Shown here: positions 35,522 through 44,365 of the stretch, piece after piece
Numbering within the stretch: position 1 is the first letter of the stretch
Layout of the letters: every line of letters starts with the position of its first letter
DNA from: Neobacillus soli NBRC 102451
Lineage (GTDB): Bacteria > Bacillota > Bacilli > Bacillales > Cytobacillaceae
DNA: 64,000 nucleotides
Assembly: GCF_001591665.1 (NCBI RefSeq)
Contig: NZ_BCVI01000048.1
Span: 1-64,000, forward strand
Direction: 5' to 3'
Notes under the pieces: generated by a model
What the model saw: only the letters and a program-made list of their open reading frames with translations
What the model was told of the DNA's origin: nothing
Database searches by the model: none
Translations under genes and position numbers: made by a program

Positions 35522-35647
35522 TTATTTGGCCATGTACTGCTTCTCCATGTTAACCACTCCTAGTTTGGATTGTACGCCGCTTATCAAGAAAAACTGCTTT
35601 TGGTCCATCGCATTAGCCAATTGGTTCTCCTTATCGTGTTTTTTCAA
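35522..35647 (-). CDS. Possible 41-residue peptide
   Basis: On the minus strand, AGGTGAATGTGA is followed by TTG at 35647 and a 41-codon frame (KKHDKENQLANAMDQKQFF ... NMEKQYMAK). The composition looks like protein, but there is no recognisable family. It sits beside a GGGGACGG repeat and could be a remnant. Confidence 0.3.
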   Translation of the reverse strand: MKKHDKENQLANAMDQKQFFLISGVQSKLGVVNMEKQYMAK

Positions 35648-35670
35648 TCACATTCACCTAGAAAAACCCA

Positions 35671-35692
35671 GCAGAACCGTCCCCATTGTCCC
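35671..35692. repeat. GGGAC-type repeat, copy 2
   Basis: GCAGAACCGTCCCCATTGTCCC; the complementary GGGACAATGGGGACGG is related to the segments at 1485 and 48337. Confidence 0.4.
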
Positions 35693-36308
35693 TTCGATTA
35701 GGGCATCACTTTGTATGCTTCTAAAGTAAGACATAGCTATAAATTAAATAAATCCCAGCATAAGTCCAATAAGCAAAAATCCAATTCGTTAAGAAGTTGT
35801 AACATTTGCACCCTGGATGTCCTAATTCAGCACATCAGCTTGAGCGCCTAAGCCATGTGCCGAGGGACTTACTCCTTTAACTTAGGAGAAACAGATTAAG
35901 TAAAACTTCCCCAAGTACAAAACAAGCTATCACAGGAGATTTGCTTATGACAATTGGTTCAGCGTATAAGTAATCGAATGATTTAATGGACTTGAAAAGG
36001 AATCAGCCGAAATTCCTCTTATCGTTCCATAAAATACAGTGGATTGGCATGTCCAGTATTTTTTAGGTATTTAGTTGATAAATTATGAATTACAAGGCTA
36101 GTGTGTCAGTCTTCCTTTGAATTAAAACTTTAACTCACCGGGGGGCTGACCTCTTTTTTCTTTTTTCACATCTGGACTTTCCGTAAGTACAAACAATTTT
36201 TGGGTGCTTTTTTTTTGTAGTACTATATGAAGCTTGTTTTGTTTGTATAATAGTAGAAATTGGCATAATATTTAAAAAGGATGGGACGTACGATTGAGGG
36301 GGAATAAC
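35693..36308. other. Intergenic region before the helicase operon
   Basis: No convincing gene. It holds one REP-like repeat (36104-36160) and a TATAAT at 36246-36251 that may serve the helicase operon; no good -35 is at the right distance. Confidence 0.45.
36104..36160 (+). repeat. REP-like palindrome, degenerate copy
   Basis: GTGTCAGTCTTCCTTTG, AAAACTTTAACTC centre, ACCGGGGGGCTGACC and T-run. Confidence 0.5.
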
Positions 36309-38825
36309 ATGGGAAATGCACCTGAGTATTCTTTAGTTGTATATGCGGATTTTTCTTATATTCAAACTGAAATGGATAAATTATGCTTGTATATGAATAG
36401 CGGTGTAAAACTATTATTGTTCACAAATAGTGGGAAGGTAAAAGAAATTATCGAAATCCTGCAAAAGGAATATCAAAAAACCAAGCTGCTTTATATTTTT
36501 GTTAATGAGGGACTTGAGATACATAATCCAATCCAAGTGGTAGATGGAGTGAATCTGCAGCTGGCGGAAGAAATCTCTAAATACTTCCATGAATTTAATT
36601 TTGATCAATACAAGATTGAGCATGCTCCTTTAGCAGAAAACATAATGGTAAAAGCAGGTGCGGGGACTGGTAAAACCACTGTTATGATTGATCGGATTTT
36701 ATTTTTGCTAATTAAAGAGAGACTGGACCCATCTGAAATTGTCATGATTACCTTTACAAGGGAAGCTTCTAGAAACATGTACCGAAAGCTGCGTCAGGAA
36801 CTATTTTCACGATTCAATTTGACGGGGGCTAAGGAATATATTCAATGGATTGAAAAGCTTAATAATATGCGAATTCAAACAATCCATTCCTTTGCAAAAA
36901 GTTTATTAAGGGAAATCGGTTCTCTACGTGGATATGGCTTAAATGTGCGGCTGCGAAGCTTTACTATGGAAAAACGCCGCTGGATCGAGGAAGAATTAGA
37001 TACATACTTTCAATCAGAGTTAGAAACCGTTCAAGGAAATATTGAAACCATCATCTCCCCATTAAAGATGTATGAATTAATCGATATCATCTATGATTTT
37101 TGGGAGAAGTTCGAACAAAAGGGCTTTACATCGAATGAGATATTGAATGCCAGTTTTGGTACTGCACCAAAGGGACATGAGAAAATGAATGAATTGCTTG
37201 AAACCGTCATCCGAAAAGTCGAGAAAAGGTTCACGAAAGCAAAAGTAACTGAAAATAGCTTATCATTAAGTGATTTATCTAGAGAAATGGACCAAATCCA
37301 GGAACAATACGGACAAGAAGCCTTTAAACATGTATCATCAAAAATTTCTTACCTATTTGTTGATGAGTTTCAGGATAGCGATGATATTCAAATTCGGTTG
37401 TTTGTGACCATTCAAGAAGCATTTTCGTCCAAGCTCTTTGTGGTAGGGGACATTAAACAGTCAATTTACCGGTTCCGTGGTGCGAATCATACTGCGTTTG
37501 AAGAAATCACAAAGCTGTTAAAACAAAGGAATGTATCAATTAATGATAAGGATTACTATCTTCAGAAAAACTATCGAACAGGAAAAACATTGCTGGATAA
37601 AATGGATTCTTATTTTTCATGGTGGGGACAAAAAAAATTTCTAGCCTATCAAACTGAGATGGAAAATTCTGATAAATTAATTGGAATGTTTGGGAGTGAT
37701 GACGAAGATCCACTTACCATTGATAACAAAAAAGAAGAACAAAAAGAACAGATGAAAAGATATATCATACCTGAAATTCGCGCAGGCTTCAAAAGGGTAA
37801 AGGAAATGAATAGCGAAAAAGGACCATTTGATGAAAGAGAAAAATTTGCTGTCTTAACCAGGACAATAGAGGAAGCGCGTATCATTGAATCTTGGTGCAG
37901 GGAAGCAAAACTGTTAACGAAATTAGAGGTTGGTGGAAGTTTTTACCGCTCCAAACCTGTAAGGGACTTTCATTCTCTAATTTTAGGATTATTATATCCA
38001 AACGACGCAAAGTTTGTTTCTAATTTGGTTTATGGACCATATGGAAAAGCATCATTTACTCTGCAGGGCCTAATTTCCGAAAAAGGGTACTTATTGGAAA
38101 AAAATGATTATATAAAAGGTCAAACTAGTTTTGATTTTCTTAAGTATCAAAAACAATTAAAGGTGGTTCCAGTTTTGTCGGTCCTACGGAGGATTTTAGA
38201 GCAAAGAAAACCATCACAATGGATCTATTCACGGAGGTTAGATGAACTAAGAGAACTACAAGAAGCCAGTGAATATACCGAGGAACAATTAATACAGGGT
38301 GCATTTAAGCATGCACAGCAGTACGAACTGAATTTAGGGAAGTTGTTTGAAAAAATGCACCAATCATTTTCAGAGGAATTTGTTTCATTAGCTCAAATTG
38401 AAAAATGGCTCCAAGTGAACATCGCCACGAATCGAGATGAAGAAGAAGTCATCCATGATGTCGAGGATGTTTTGGATTATGTACACATCACCACTGTCCA
38501 TCGTTCAAAAGGGCTTGAATACTATACTGTGCTCATTCCTTTTACAGAAAGAGTATTTACACCACCATTTAGTAAAATTATCTTTAATAAAGAAAAAGAC
38601 AAAGTGGGATGGTTGATTCAAAAACAGAATGCCGGCATGAAAAGCAACAACTTTTATGATGAACTGTATAGACACGAAAATCTTGAGTCCATTCAAGAGG
38701 AAACAAGATTATTATACGTTGCCATGACTAGAGCAAAACAACGGCTAGTAATCCATCGTAATCGAAAGAATGATAATTATAATTGGACTTGGTCAAAACT
38801 TCTTTCAACTGATAGGGGAGAATAA
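36309..38825 (+). CDS. AddA/UvrD-like superfamily 1 helicase, gene 1 of a three-gene system
   Basis: The 838-residue protein has an N-terminal domain of about 110 residues that I do not recognise (SLVVYADFSYIQTEMDKLCLYM ...). A UvrD-type motor follows: Walker A KAGAGTGKTT (about 115-124), TFTREASRNMYRKLR, TIHSFAKSLLREI, Walker B LFVDEFQDSDDIQ, VVGDIKQSIYRFRGA, YLQKNYRTGKTLL, and the late motifs TTVHRSKGLEY and ETRLLYVAMTRAKQRL. It matches AddA/RecB motors but lacks the C-terminal nuclease domain of AddA. ATG at 36309 follows GAGGGGG by six bases. The AddB-like gene starts three bases after the stop. Confidence 0.85.
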   Translation: MGNAPEYSLVVYADFSYIQTEMDKLCLYMNSGVKLLLFTNSGKVKEIIEILQKEYQKTKLLYIFVNEGLEIHNPIQVVDGVNLQLAEEISKYFHEFNFDQYKIEHAPLAENIMVKAGAGTGKTTVMIDRILFLLIKERLDPSEIVMITFTREASRNMYRKLRQELFSRFNLTGAKEYIQWIEKLNNMRIQTIHSFAKSLLREIGSLRGYGLNVRLRSFTMEKRRWIEEELDTYFQSELETVQGNIETIISPLKMYELIDIIYDFWEKFEQKGFTSNEILNASFGTAPKGHEKMNELLETVIRKVEKRFTKAKVTENSLSLSDLSREMDQIQEQYGQEAFKHVSSKISYLFVDEFQDSDDIQIRLFVTIQEAFSSKLFVVGDIKQSIYRFRGANHTAFEEITKLLKQRNVSINDKDYYLQKNYRTGKTLLDKMDSYFSWWGQKKFLAYQTEMENSDKLIGMFGSDDEDPLTIDNKKEEQKEQMKRYIIPEIRAGFKRVKEMNSEKGPFDEREKFAVLTRTIEEARIIESWCREAKLLTKLEVGGSFYRSKPVRDFHSLILGLLYPNDAKFVSNLVYGPYGKASFTLQGLISEKGYLLEKNDYIKGQTSFDFLKYQKQLKVVPVLSVLRRILEQRKPSQWIYSRRLDELRELQEASEYTEEQLIQGAFKHAQQYELNLGKLFEKMHQSFSEEFVSLAQIEKWLQVNIATNRDEEEVIHDVEDVLDYVHITTVHRSKGLEYYTVLIPFTERVFTPPFSKIIFNKEKDKVGWLIQKQNAGMKSNNFYDELYRHENLESIQEETRLLYVAMTRAKQRLVIHRNRKNDNYNWTWSKLLSTDRGE

Positions 38826-38828
38826 GTC

Positions 38829-41447
38829 TTGAATCAGAAAGTTAGTGTGATTACCTATAATAACCCATATACCTTCCATATGCAGGGACCAGTTAGACAA
38901 TATCAAACATCCTTGCAGCTATGTGCAACAACATCCTTAGCATCTGGCATGCAATCATTGTCACATGTATTTCCCTTTGTTGAAGCAATGAGAGTAATAG
39001 TTGATAAATTTTATCCTGGATGGAATAACTCACAGGTAAGGTTCCGCCAATATGCCAGCTTATCAGACAAGCTGCGTAATTTTACAAGTGACAATCCGGA
39101 TGTTTTACAATCCTTTAAACGAAATAAGCTAAATCTACTTATCACAATGAGGAATTTATCGGAGATTTTTCTAACTCCAGAAATGCTAAAACCATATTGT
39201 CAAACAGAAGAGGAAAAACTATTTTGTGAAATATGGGAGGAGATGCTGCCAGAATTCTTCTATTATCTTGATAAGGCGAAAAACAACCTAGAATCCATAG
39301 AGAAAGTGAATCAAATTTTGGATGAATTTAACTCTAACAGAGATAAATCTTCCATATTATTACATGGATTTTACTTTATTACCCCTGTACAGCATTATAT
39401 TTTTACAAAATGGAAGGACCTCGGTATCCAATTAGTATTTTTAAACCTGTATGATGATGATAATCCAAGCCTTTTTGGCTTTCTTGAGGAAAACTTTTCA
39501 TCTGAACATGGGTGGACGAATCGTGAAAACTGGACAATTACCCGGGATGATGCTGGATTACTAGGGAAACAGTTTGCGAACATGCTCGAAGGAAAGAGTC
39601 TTAATCCTCTACATACGGATATGAAGGAAATCCCTTATAATTACGTAATTGATTTTGTTAAAGATATAAAAGATGAAACAGTTTACCTTTCACCGAATGA
39701 TGAAGAACTTAACACGCGTCTCCGGGATTTTTATCCGGAAGCATTTGTGAAGGAACGGCACTTTTTGTCTTACCCCTTGGGCCAGTATTTATTACATCTT
39801 CATTCCATTTGGAAGGAAGATGAGGGTGAATATGTCCTGACAGAAGGAATTATTCGGGAATGCTTCGCTTCAGGCTGGCTGGGGGACGAAGAAGGAAATG
39901 CGAGAGATTTAACACATCAATTAGAGAAAATCCTCCCGTATTTTTCCGATTGTCGTGTAGATAAGGATTGGTATAACCGCCTCAATAAACTGATGCTGTC
40001 AAAGCAATCCATTTCAAAATCTTTAAGGAAATACAATATTTCGAGAGATGATCATTTTAAAGCTGTACGGGTAAATCCTGGTTTACGTTTTTCCTTTTTT
40101 TCTGTTCCGTTTCATGACCTTAAAAGGATAAAGGCATATTTTGTAAAGCTAATAAAGGATGCTAGAAACCTTTTGGATATGAAGCATGAACGAATAACTA
40201 TAAAGGGGCATTTTGATAAAATTCAACAATTACTGGAAGATGCGCATTTAAATCGTGAGCGGTTAAGTGATGAAGAAAGGGCCTTAGTCCAAAGCTTGAA
40301 AGAATCATTGACAAACCCAGTAAACGATCAATCGGATTACCATATATCCGATTTGGCGGATGCCATCATTGTGTTTTTAAAAAATGGTCTAGAAAAGAAT
40401 GATATCGAAATTGACGAAGAAAATCCAGAATTGATTAATTTTAAAATCCATCGCTTTGAAAAAGTGGATGGTTTGATTTATTTGGAAAAACAACCTCCTC
40501 TTCATTTTTGCGGGATGGATGAACGGCATTTTCCTGTTGTCGCTGCCCCAATGCCGTGGCCGATTTCTAAGGAGCTGCTTTTTAAATTAAATAATTCAGC
40601 GGCAAATATGTACCTGTTTCGAGAAAAGTACCGTCTTTCATTTTCAAAGTATTTGTTTTATTTGACATTATGTTATAAAGGTTCCATTACGTTCTCATGG
40701 ATCCGTCATTTCAATGATGAAGAGAACCTCGATAAATCAATCTATATCGAAATCATGAAGCTAAGTAGAAACAATGACCTTGGGAAAAATCAGTTTGATT
40801 ATGAACCAAGTCTAACAGTTGAAAGCGATATAGAAGAAACAATGGCCATTTTGGAGACCTTGCCTAAGGAAGAATTTGTAGAGATGCGACTTTGCCCTAG
40901 AAGATTTTACTATAGTACCGTTTCTGATTTATTTTCATCCTTTTCATCACCGTTCCATGAACAATTTTTGATTGGGAATATGGTGAAAATTTACGGAGCT
41001 CTTGGTACAGGGAAGGAAGAAATTATCGATTTATTACAAAACCTTTTCCCATTTATGAGTCATATTCGCATGCGTGCAATAGTCGATAATAATCTAAATG
41101 AAAATCTAATTAAATCAACTCTTCGTTTTGGTTTAAGAAGGCATACTAGCTATGACGATATTACCTATCCTTTAAGCAGTACATCCTTTCAATTTCTCAC
41201 CCATCGCGGGGCTTTTGAAAGTGAACATTGGAAACGTTCGTTTGATATGATGCGGCAAAGAGCGGGGCGAAGAGAACTTCTTTCGTCAATCTCTGCTAGT
41301 CATGTGCCTTTATTAAAAGCCACCCCTTCCGTTTTTTGCAAGCTTTGTCCGCATAATTCTTACTGTGAGGATGCGTATTACCCAGTAGATATAAAAGGGA
41401 AAGGGTTTGATGATCGAGATGAAGCCGGAACTGGAACTACATTATAA
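38829..41447 (+). CDS. AddB/RecC-like protein with 4-Cys iron-sulfur signature, gene 2
   Basis: The 872-residue protein has weak overall similarity to AddB (for example LHFCGMDERHFPV, the region of the VxGxxxGxFP motif), without a Walker A motif. The C-terminus keeps the AddB/Cas4-type Fe-S staple: Cys689 (EMRLCPRRFYY) and Cys837, Cys840, Cys846 (FCKLCPHNSYC). Between them, where AddB has its RecB-type nuclease, I see no GxxDRxD or DxK motif, so the nuclease seems dead or replaced. TTG start at 38829 with AGGGGAG upstream. Probably a scaffold or DNA-reading partner of gene 1. Confidence 0.75.
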   Translation: MNQKVSVITYNNPYTFHMQGPVRQYQTSLQLCATTSLASGMQSLSHVFPFVEAMRVIVDKFYPGWNNSQVRFRQYASLSDKLRNFTSDNPDVLQSFKRNKLNLLITMRNLSEIFLTPEMLKPYCQTEEEKLFCEIWEEMLPEFFYYLDKAKNNLESIEKVNQILDEFNSNRDKSSILLHGFYFITPVQHYIFTKWKDLGIQLVFLNLYDDDNPSLFGFLEENFSSEHGWTNRENWTITRDDAGLLGKQFANMLEGKSLNPLHTDMKEIPYNYVIDFVKDIKDETVYLSPNDEELNTRLRDFYPEAFVKERHFLSYPLGQYLLHLHSIWKEDEGEYVLTEGIIRECFASGWLGDEEGNARDLTHQLEKILPYFSDCRVDKDWYNRLNKLMLSKQSISKSLRKYNISRDDHFKAVRVNPGLRFSFFSVPFHDLKRIKAYFVKLIKDARNLLDMKHERITIKGHFDKIQQLLEDAHLNRERLSDEERALVQSLKESLTNPVNDQSDYHISDLADAIIVFLKNGLEKNDIEIDEENPELINFKIHRFEKVDGLIYLEKQPPLHFCGMDERHFPVVAAPMPWPISKELLFKLNNSAANMYLFREKYRLSFSKYLFYLTLCYKGSITFSWIRHFNDEENLDKSIYIEIMKLSRNNDLGKNQFDYEPSLTVESDIEETMAILETLPKEEFVEMRLCPRRFYYSTVSDLFSSFSSPFHEQFLIGNMVKIYGALGTGKEEIIDLLQNLFPFMSHIRMRAIVDNNLNENLIKSTLRFGLRRHTSYDDITYPLSSTSFQFLTHRGAFESEHWKRSFDMMRQRAGRRELLSSISASHVPLLKATPSVFCKLCPHNSYCEDAYYPVDIKGKGFDDRDEAGTGTTL

Positions 41448-43077
41448 AAAGTCAGAACAAGCGTTTCAGCTTTTAGAACGTGCATGGACAGGCTTTAGCG
41501 AAGAAGATAATCTTGTTGAAAAAACATCGCGATTTTTAAAAAATATTGAATTAAGCAACGAACAGGAAGTAGTGGCGAAAAATAGTTCAACAGATTTATT
41601 AATAAAAGGTGTAGCGGGTAGCGGGAAAAGTATTACACTGTTGTCACGAATGATGCAAAAATTGGCAGAGGAATTTGAAAAAAGATTCTTATTTGTATCG
41701 TTTAACTTTGAGCTTGTCAGAGATGCTGAAAAACGGTTTAAAGAGTCGGAATTTTATCATGAACTACAAGAGCAGCACCATACCGTCCATTTTTACACCT
41801 TTCATGAATTAGCCTACCACCTTCTAACGTCGATTGGTGTTAATGTTTCAAAGTTTAGAACCTCTCATAAAAAACTGAGTAAAGAAGAAGATAATATATT
41901 GGCCAAAATGTTTCTCCTTATCATGATGCTGGATTCGGAAGAATTCAAGGACTATCCTCCCATCCATACGATAAAGAAGACGGAAAATACCAATTTCCTG
42001 TTTGAAGAATTTTCTTGGATGAAAGGAAATGGCTTTATTTCAAAGGAAGATTACCTCGAGTGTGAAAGGGTGGGAAGAGGAAAACTCCCGAATATCTCAA
42101 AAAAGCAGCGAGAAACGATTTTTCGCCTATTTGAGGAATACCGTAAAATCCAACATCAAGATTTTAGGAATCGAATTGACCGCGAGGATTATGCGCTTTT
42201 ATTGATTGAAAATTTACATCGTTTTATTGGGACTCAAAAATATGACCATATTTTTGTGGATGAGATGCAGGATTTACAGCCAATGCAATTAAAGGTTCTT
42301 GTATTTCTTAATAAAGGTTCATTAACTCTAAGCGGGGATGAGAGACAGCGTATCTTTAAAGCGAGCCCGTTTTCTTATCGATCGCTTGGAATAAATGTCC
42401 AAGGAAGCAGTGTTATTTTAAAAACGAATCATCGGTCAACGTATCAAATCATGAAACTGGCAAATTCACTCCAATTTGAACGAACTGCAGAAGACTCAAG
42501 ATATGATAATGAAAGATATTTTCCAAGGCAGGGTCAGCCGCCAGTGATTAAAGGTTTTAAAAGTGTGGAAAAAATTCTGGGTGAGATAATCAAGACCATT
42601 CAAAATCGATATGCAGAACATCCAAGTCGCACTTTTGTCATTATTCATCGCTTTAATAAAGAACAGGAAATCAAAAATGTTTATACCTATTTAGGGCGGG
42701 GTTTTAAGGTGAGGAGGCAGACTAGTGAGACCACCCCGGGCTCTCAATCAGGTCCAAAGGTATATTTACTAGAAGCAAAAGAAACCAAGGGACTTGAGTT
42801 TGATTATGTGTTTATTCTCAATTTTAATAACAAAACGTATCCACATATCGATGAAATTGAAGCCTTATACAAAAGGCGTCAGCATAAATTGCAGAACATA
42901 GATGAAGATTTTAAGGTACTTGAAGACAAAGAAAAACGGATACTTTACGTTTCCTTAACTAGGGCAAAGCAGGAGGTTTATTTATTTTATCCATATAAAA
43001 CGGATCCAGAGAATGCAATTTCTCCATTTGTTCTTGATTTTAATCGAAAAGATTATTTAACCAAATCATTAAATTAG
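41410..43077 (+). CDS. UvrD-like helicase, gene 3 of the three-gene system
   Basis: The protein of 555 residues overlaps gene 2 by 38 bases. It is a compact superfamily 1 motor: Q-motif LSNEQEVVAKN, Walker A IKGVAGSGKSIT (about 65-76), FYTFHELAYHLL, Walker B DHIFVDEMQDLQPMQL, LSGDERQRIFK, LKTNHRSTYQIM, LEAKETKGLEFDYVFI and KRILYVSLTRAKQEVYL. There is no added nuclease domain. The layout resembles the NERD-helicase at 56525 without its NERD part. The overlap suggests that it works with genes 1 and 2. Confidence 0.83.
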   Translation: MIEMKPELELHYKKSEQAFQLLERAWTGFSEEDNLVEKTSRFLKNIELSNEQEVVAKNSSTDLLIKGVAGSGKSITLLSRMMQKLAEEFEKRFLFVSFNFELVRDAEKRFKESEFYHELQEQHHTVHFYTFHELAYHLLTSIGVNVSKFRTSHKKLSKEEDNILAKMFLLIMMLDSEEFKDYPPIHTIKKTENTNFLFEEFSWMKGNGFISKEDYLECERVGRGKLPNISKKQRETIFRLFEEYRKIQHQDFRNRIDREDYALLLIENLHRFIGTQKYDHIFVDEMQDLQPMQLKVLVFLNKGSLTLSGDERQRIFKASPFSYRSLGINVQGSSVILKTNHRSTYQIMKLANSLQFERTAEDSRYDNERYFPRQGQPPVIKGFKSVEKILGEIIKTIQNRYAEHPSRTFVIIHRFNKEQEIKNVYTYLGRGFKVRRQTSETTPGSQSGPKVYLLEAKETKGLEFDYVFILNFNNKTYPHIDEIEALYKRRQHKLQNIDEDFKVLEDKEKRILYVSLTRAKQEVYLFYPYKTDPENAISPFVLDFNRKDYLTKSLN

Positions 43078-43806
43078 TATTTGGAATATTAAATTCAATT
43101 ATTAATTTTATGGTAATGGTCATCTGACATCAATAACAACCTGGTTACAACCTTCGTAACTGGGTTGTTAAATAGTAAGCAATGAAAGAGGAGGGAATAA
43201 GAAAAAATATGAAAATATGGAGCCCCTCTATTTCTTTTTTTGATATTGCATTTTTAACCAAATTGTTAAAATCCTTTTGTTGAGCGTAAGGTTTATTTCG
43301 ATAAATCACAAAGTGGAAATTGAGCAAATTCTTTCAAGGTATTTTTGTATAATATAATAGATGATGCTATCCTTTGGGAAAGGGCACTGATAATAGTTGG
43401 GACAAAATTTGATTCTGGACCAAAACCTCCATATTTATCTGCAAAATTACATGCTCCTAAAACTATAGTTATATTGAAATGGAATATGGAAATTGATGAA
43501 AAGTTTACACCAAAGTTTAAATAACAGATAATTACAATATACCCAAAATCTCTTACTAAAAATATCCTCTATTAAAGGTAGTGATGAAATATTTGCTCCT
43601 TTCCTTATAAGTTTTTGAAAATAAAACTTACTTCTTCCTTGCGTGTTCTTTAAAAGAGGTTACTATATTATAAGAACTTTTTCTTATAGGGTTTAGGAAA
43701 TACCATTTTTCTGGTATAATTGCCACGATGTAAAACAGTCAAAACTACCTATTTGTTTAATTAATATAACTTTTGTATAAAAGATTATAGAAAAGAGGAA
43801 CTAGCG
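43078..43806. other. Intergenic region after the helicase operon
   Basis: It contains the hairpin at 43135 and a possible TTG-started 59-codon frame at 43345-43524 (DDAILWERALIIVGTKFDSG ...), which has poor support. Otherwise AT-rich with no recognised feature. Confidence 0.4.
43135..43169 (+). terminator. Hairpin after the helicase operon
   Basis: AACAACCTGGTTAC pairs with GTAACTGGGTTGTT (43156-43169) with one mismatch and a seven-base loop. There is no proper T-run, so terminator function is uncertain. Confidence 0.4.
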
Positions 43807-44261
43807 TTGAATCATTCATAGGTAAAGCCGGAGACTAAAGTCATTCACTTGTTAAAGTCTTCGAGAAATATAGAGAATATTATCAGGGGATTAAAAAAGT
43901 TGAATATCAGGTGACATGGCATCCTCGTGCTCGTGAAGAGCAGATGCCTATTTTTGTTGCATTTCTTTATAATCTTATCCTTGGTTTAGGTACCTTACCC
44001 TCTAAATCGGAATTTATAATGAATTACATGGAAGCTTACTATAAAGATATTAAAAATGAATATTTTTTATATTATGCTTTTGTGGATAGAGTAAGTAAGG
44101 CCTATGATTCACTTGTTCGGAATATGCATTTTTATTTCAAACTTGCTGAAAGCCAAAAATTTAGCGATGTACTTTTGTCATATGCATTTGATATTGAAGC
44201 AAAGCAGTATATAAAATACACCCGACAAAAAATAATTTGTCGGGTCATTACTTTTTTATGA
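43807..44261 (+). pseudogene. Unidentified gene next to the methyltransferase, broken
   Basis: A ribosome site (AAAGAGGAA) and TTG at 43807 lead into a frame that shifts at once. From 43809 the text ESFIGKAGD meets TAA at 43836 and then continues in frame SHSLVKVFEKYREYYQGIKKVEYQ into TWHPRAREEQMPIFVAFLYNL and NYMEAYYKDIKNEYFLYY. The C-terminus runs through a terminator hairpin. The Sau3AI-type operon follows. I do not recognise the family; it may have been an accessory protein. Confidence 0.45.
44220..44245 (+). terminator. Intrinsic terminator before the methyltransferase gene
   Basis: ACCCGACAAA pairs exactly with TTTGTCGGGT (44236-44245) around a six-base loop; CATTACTTTTTTA follows. Confidence 0.75.
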
Positions 44262-44306
44262 ATGACATTGTCGGTTTTCAATTTAAATAAAAAAATATGA
44301 TATTTC

Positions 44307-44339
44307 GATCTTGATCTTTTCAACAAAATGTTGTATAAT
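44307..44339 (+). promoter_or_regulatory. Methyltransferase promoter with GATC sites and a palindrome
   Basis: TTGATC (44311-44316), 17 bases, TATAAT (44334-44339). GATC, the expected recognition site of this system, occurs at 44307 and at 44313 within the -35 box. CAACA-AAA-TGTTG (44321-44333) lies between -35 and -10 and could be an operator. Confidence 0.6.
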
Positions 44340-44365
44340 AGAGAACAGGGAAAGGGTGTTCGTAT

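Noticed and set aside
35505..35729. Plus-strand frame of 74 codons
   Set aside because: No ribosome site; the opposite strand has a better, though weak, small frame.
41407..43077. Helicase trio as the ordinary housekeeping AddAB locus
   Set aside because: Gene 1 lacks the AddA nuclease domain, gene 2 lacks visible nuclease residues and a third motor is fused in the operon, so the standard two-gene addBA layout does not fit; a genome-wide check is still needed.
43345..43524. Possible 59-codon gene after the helicase operon
   Set aside because: Weak ribosome site, TTG start within a promoter-like TATAAT, no recognisable features; noted only in the intergenic entry.
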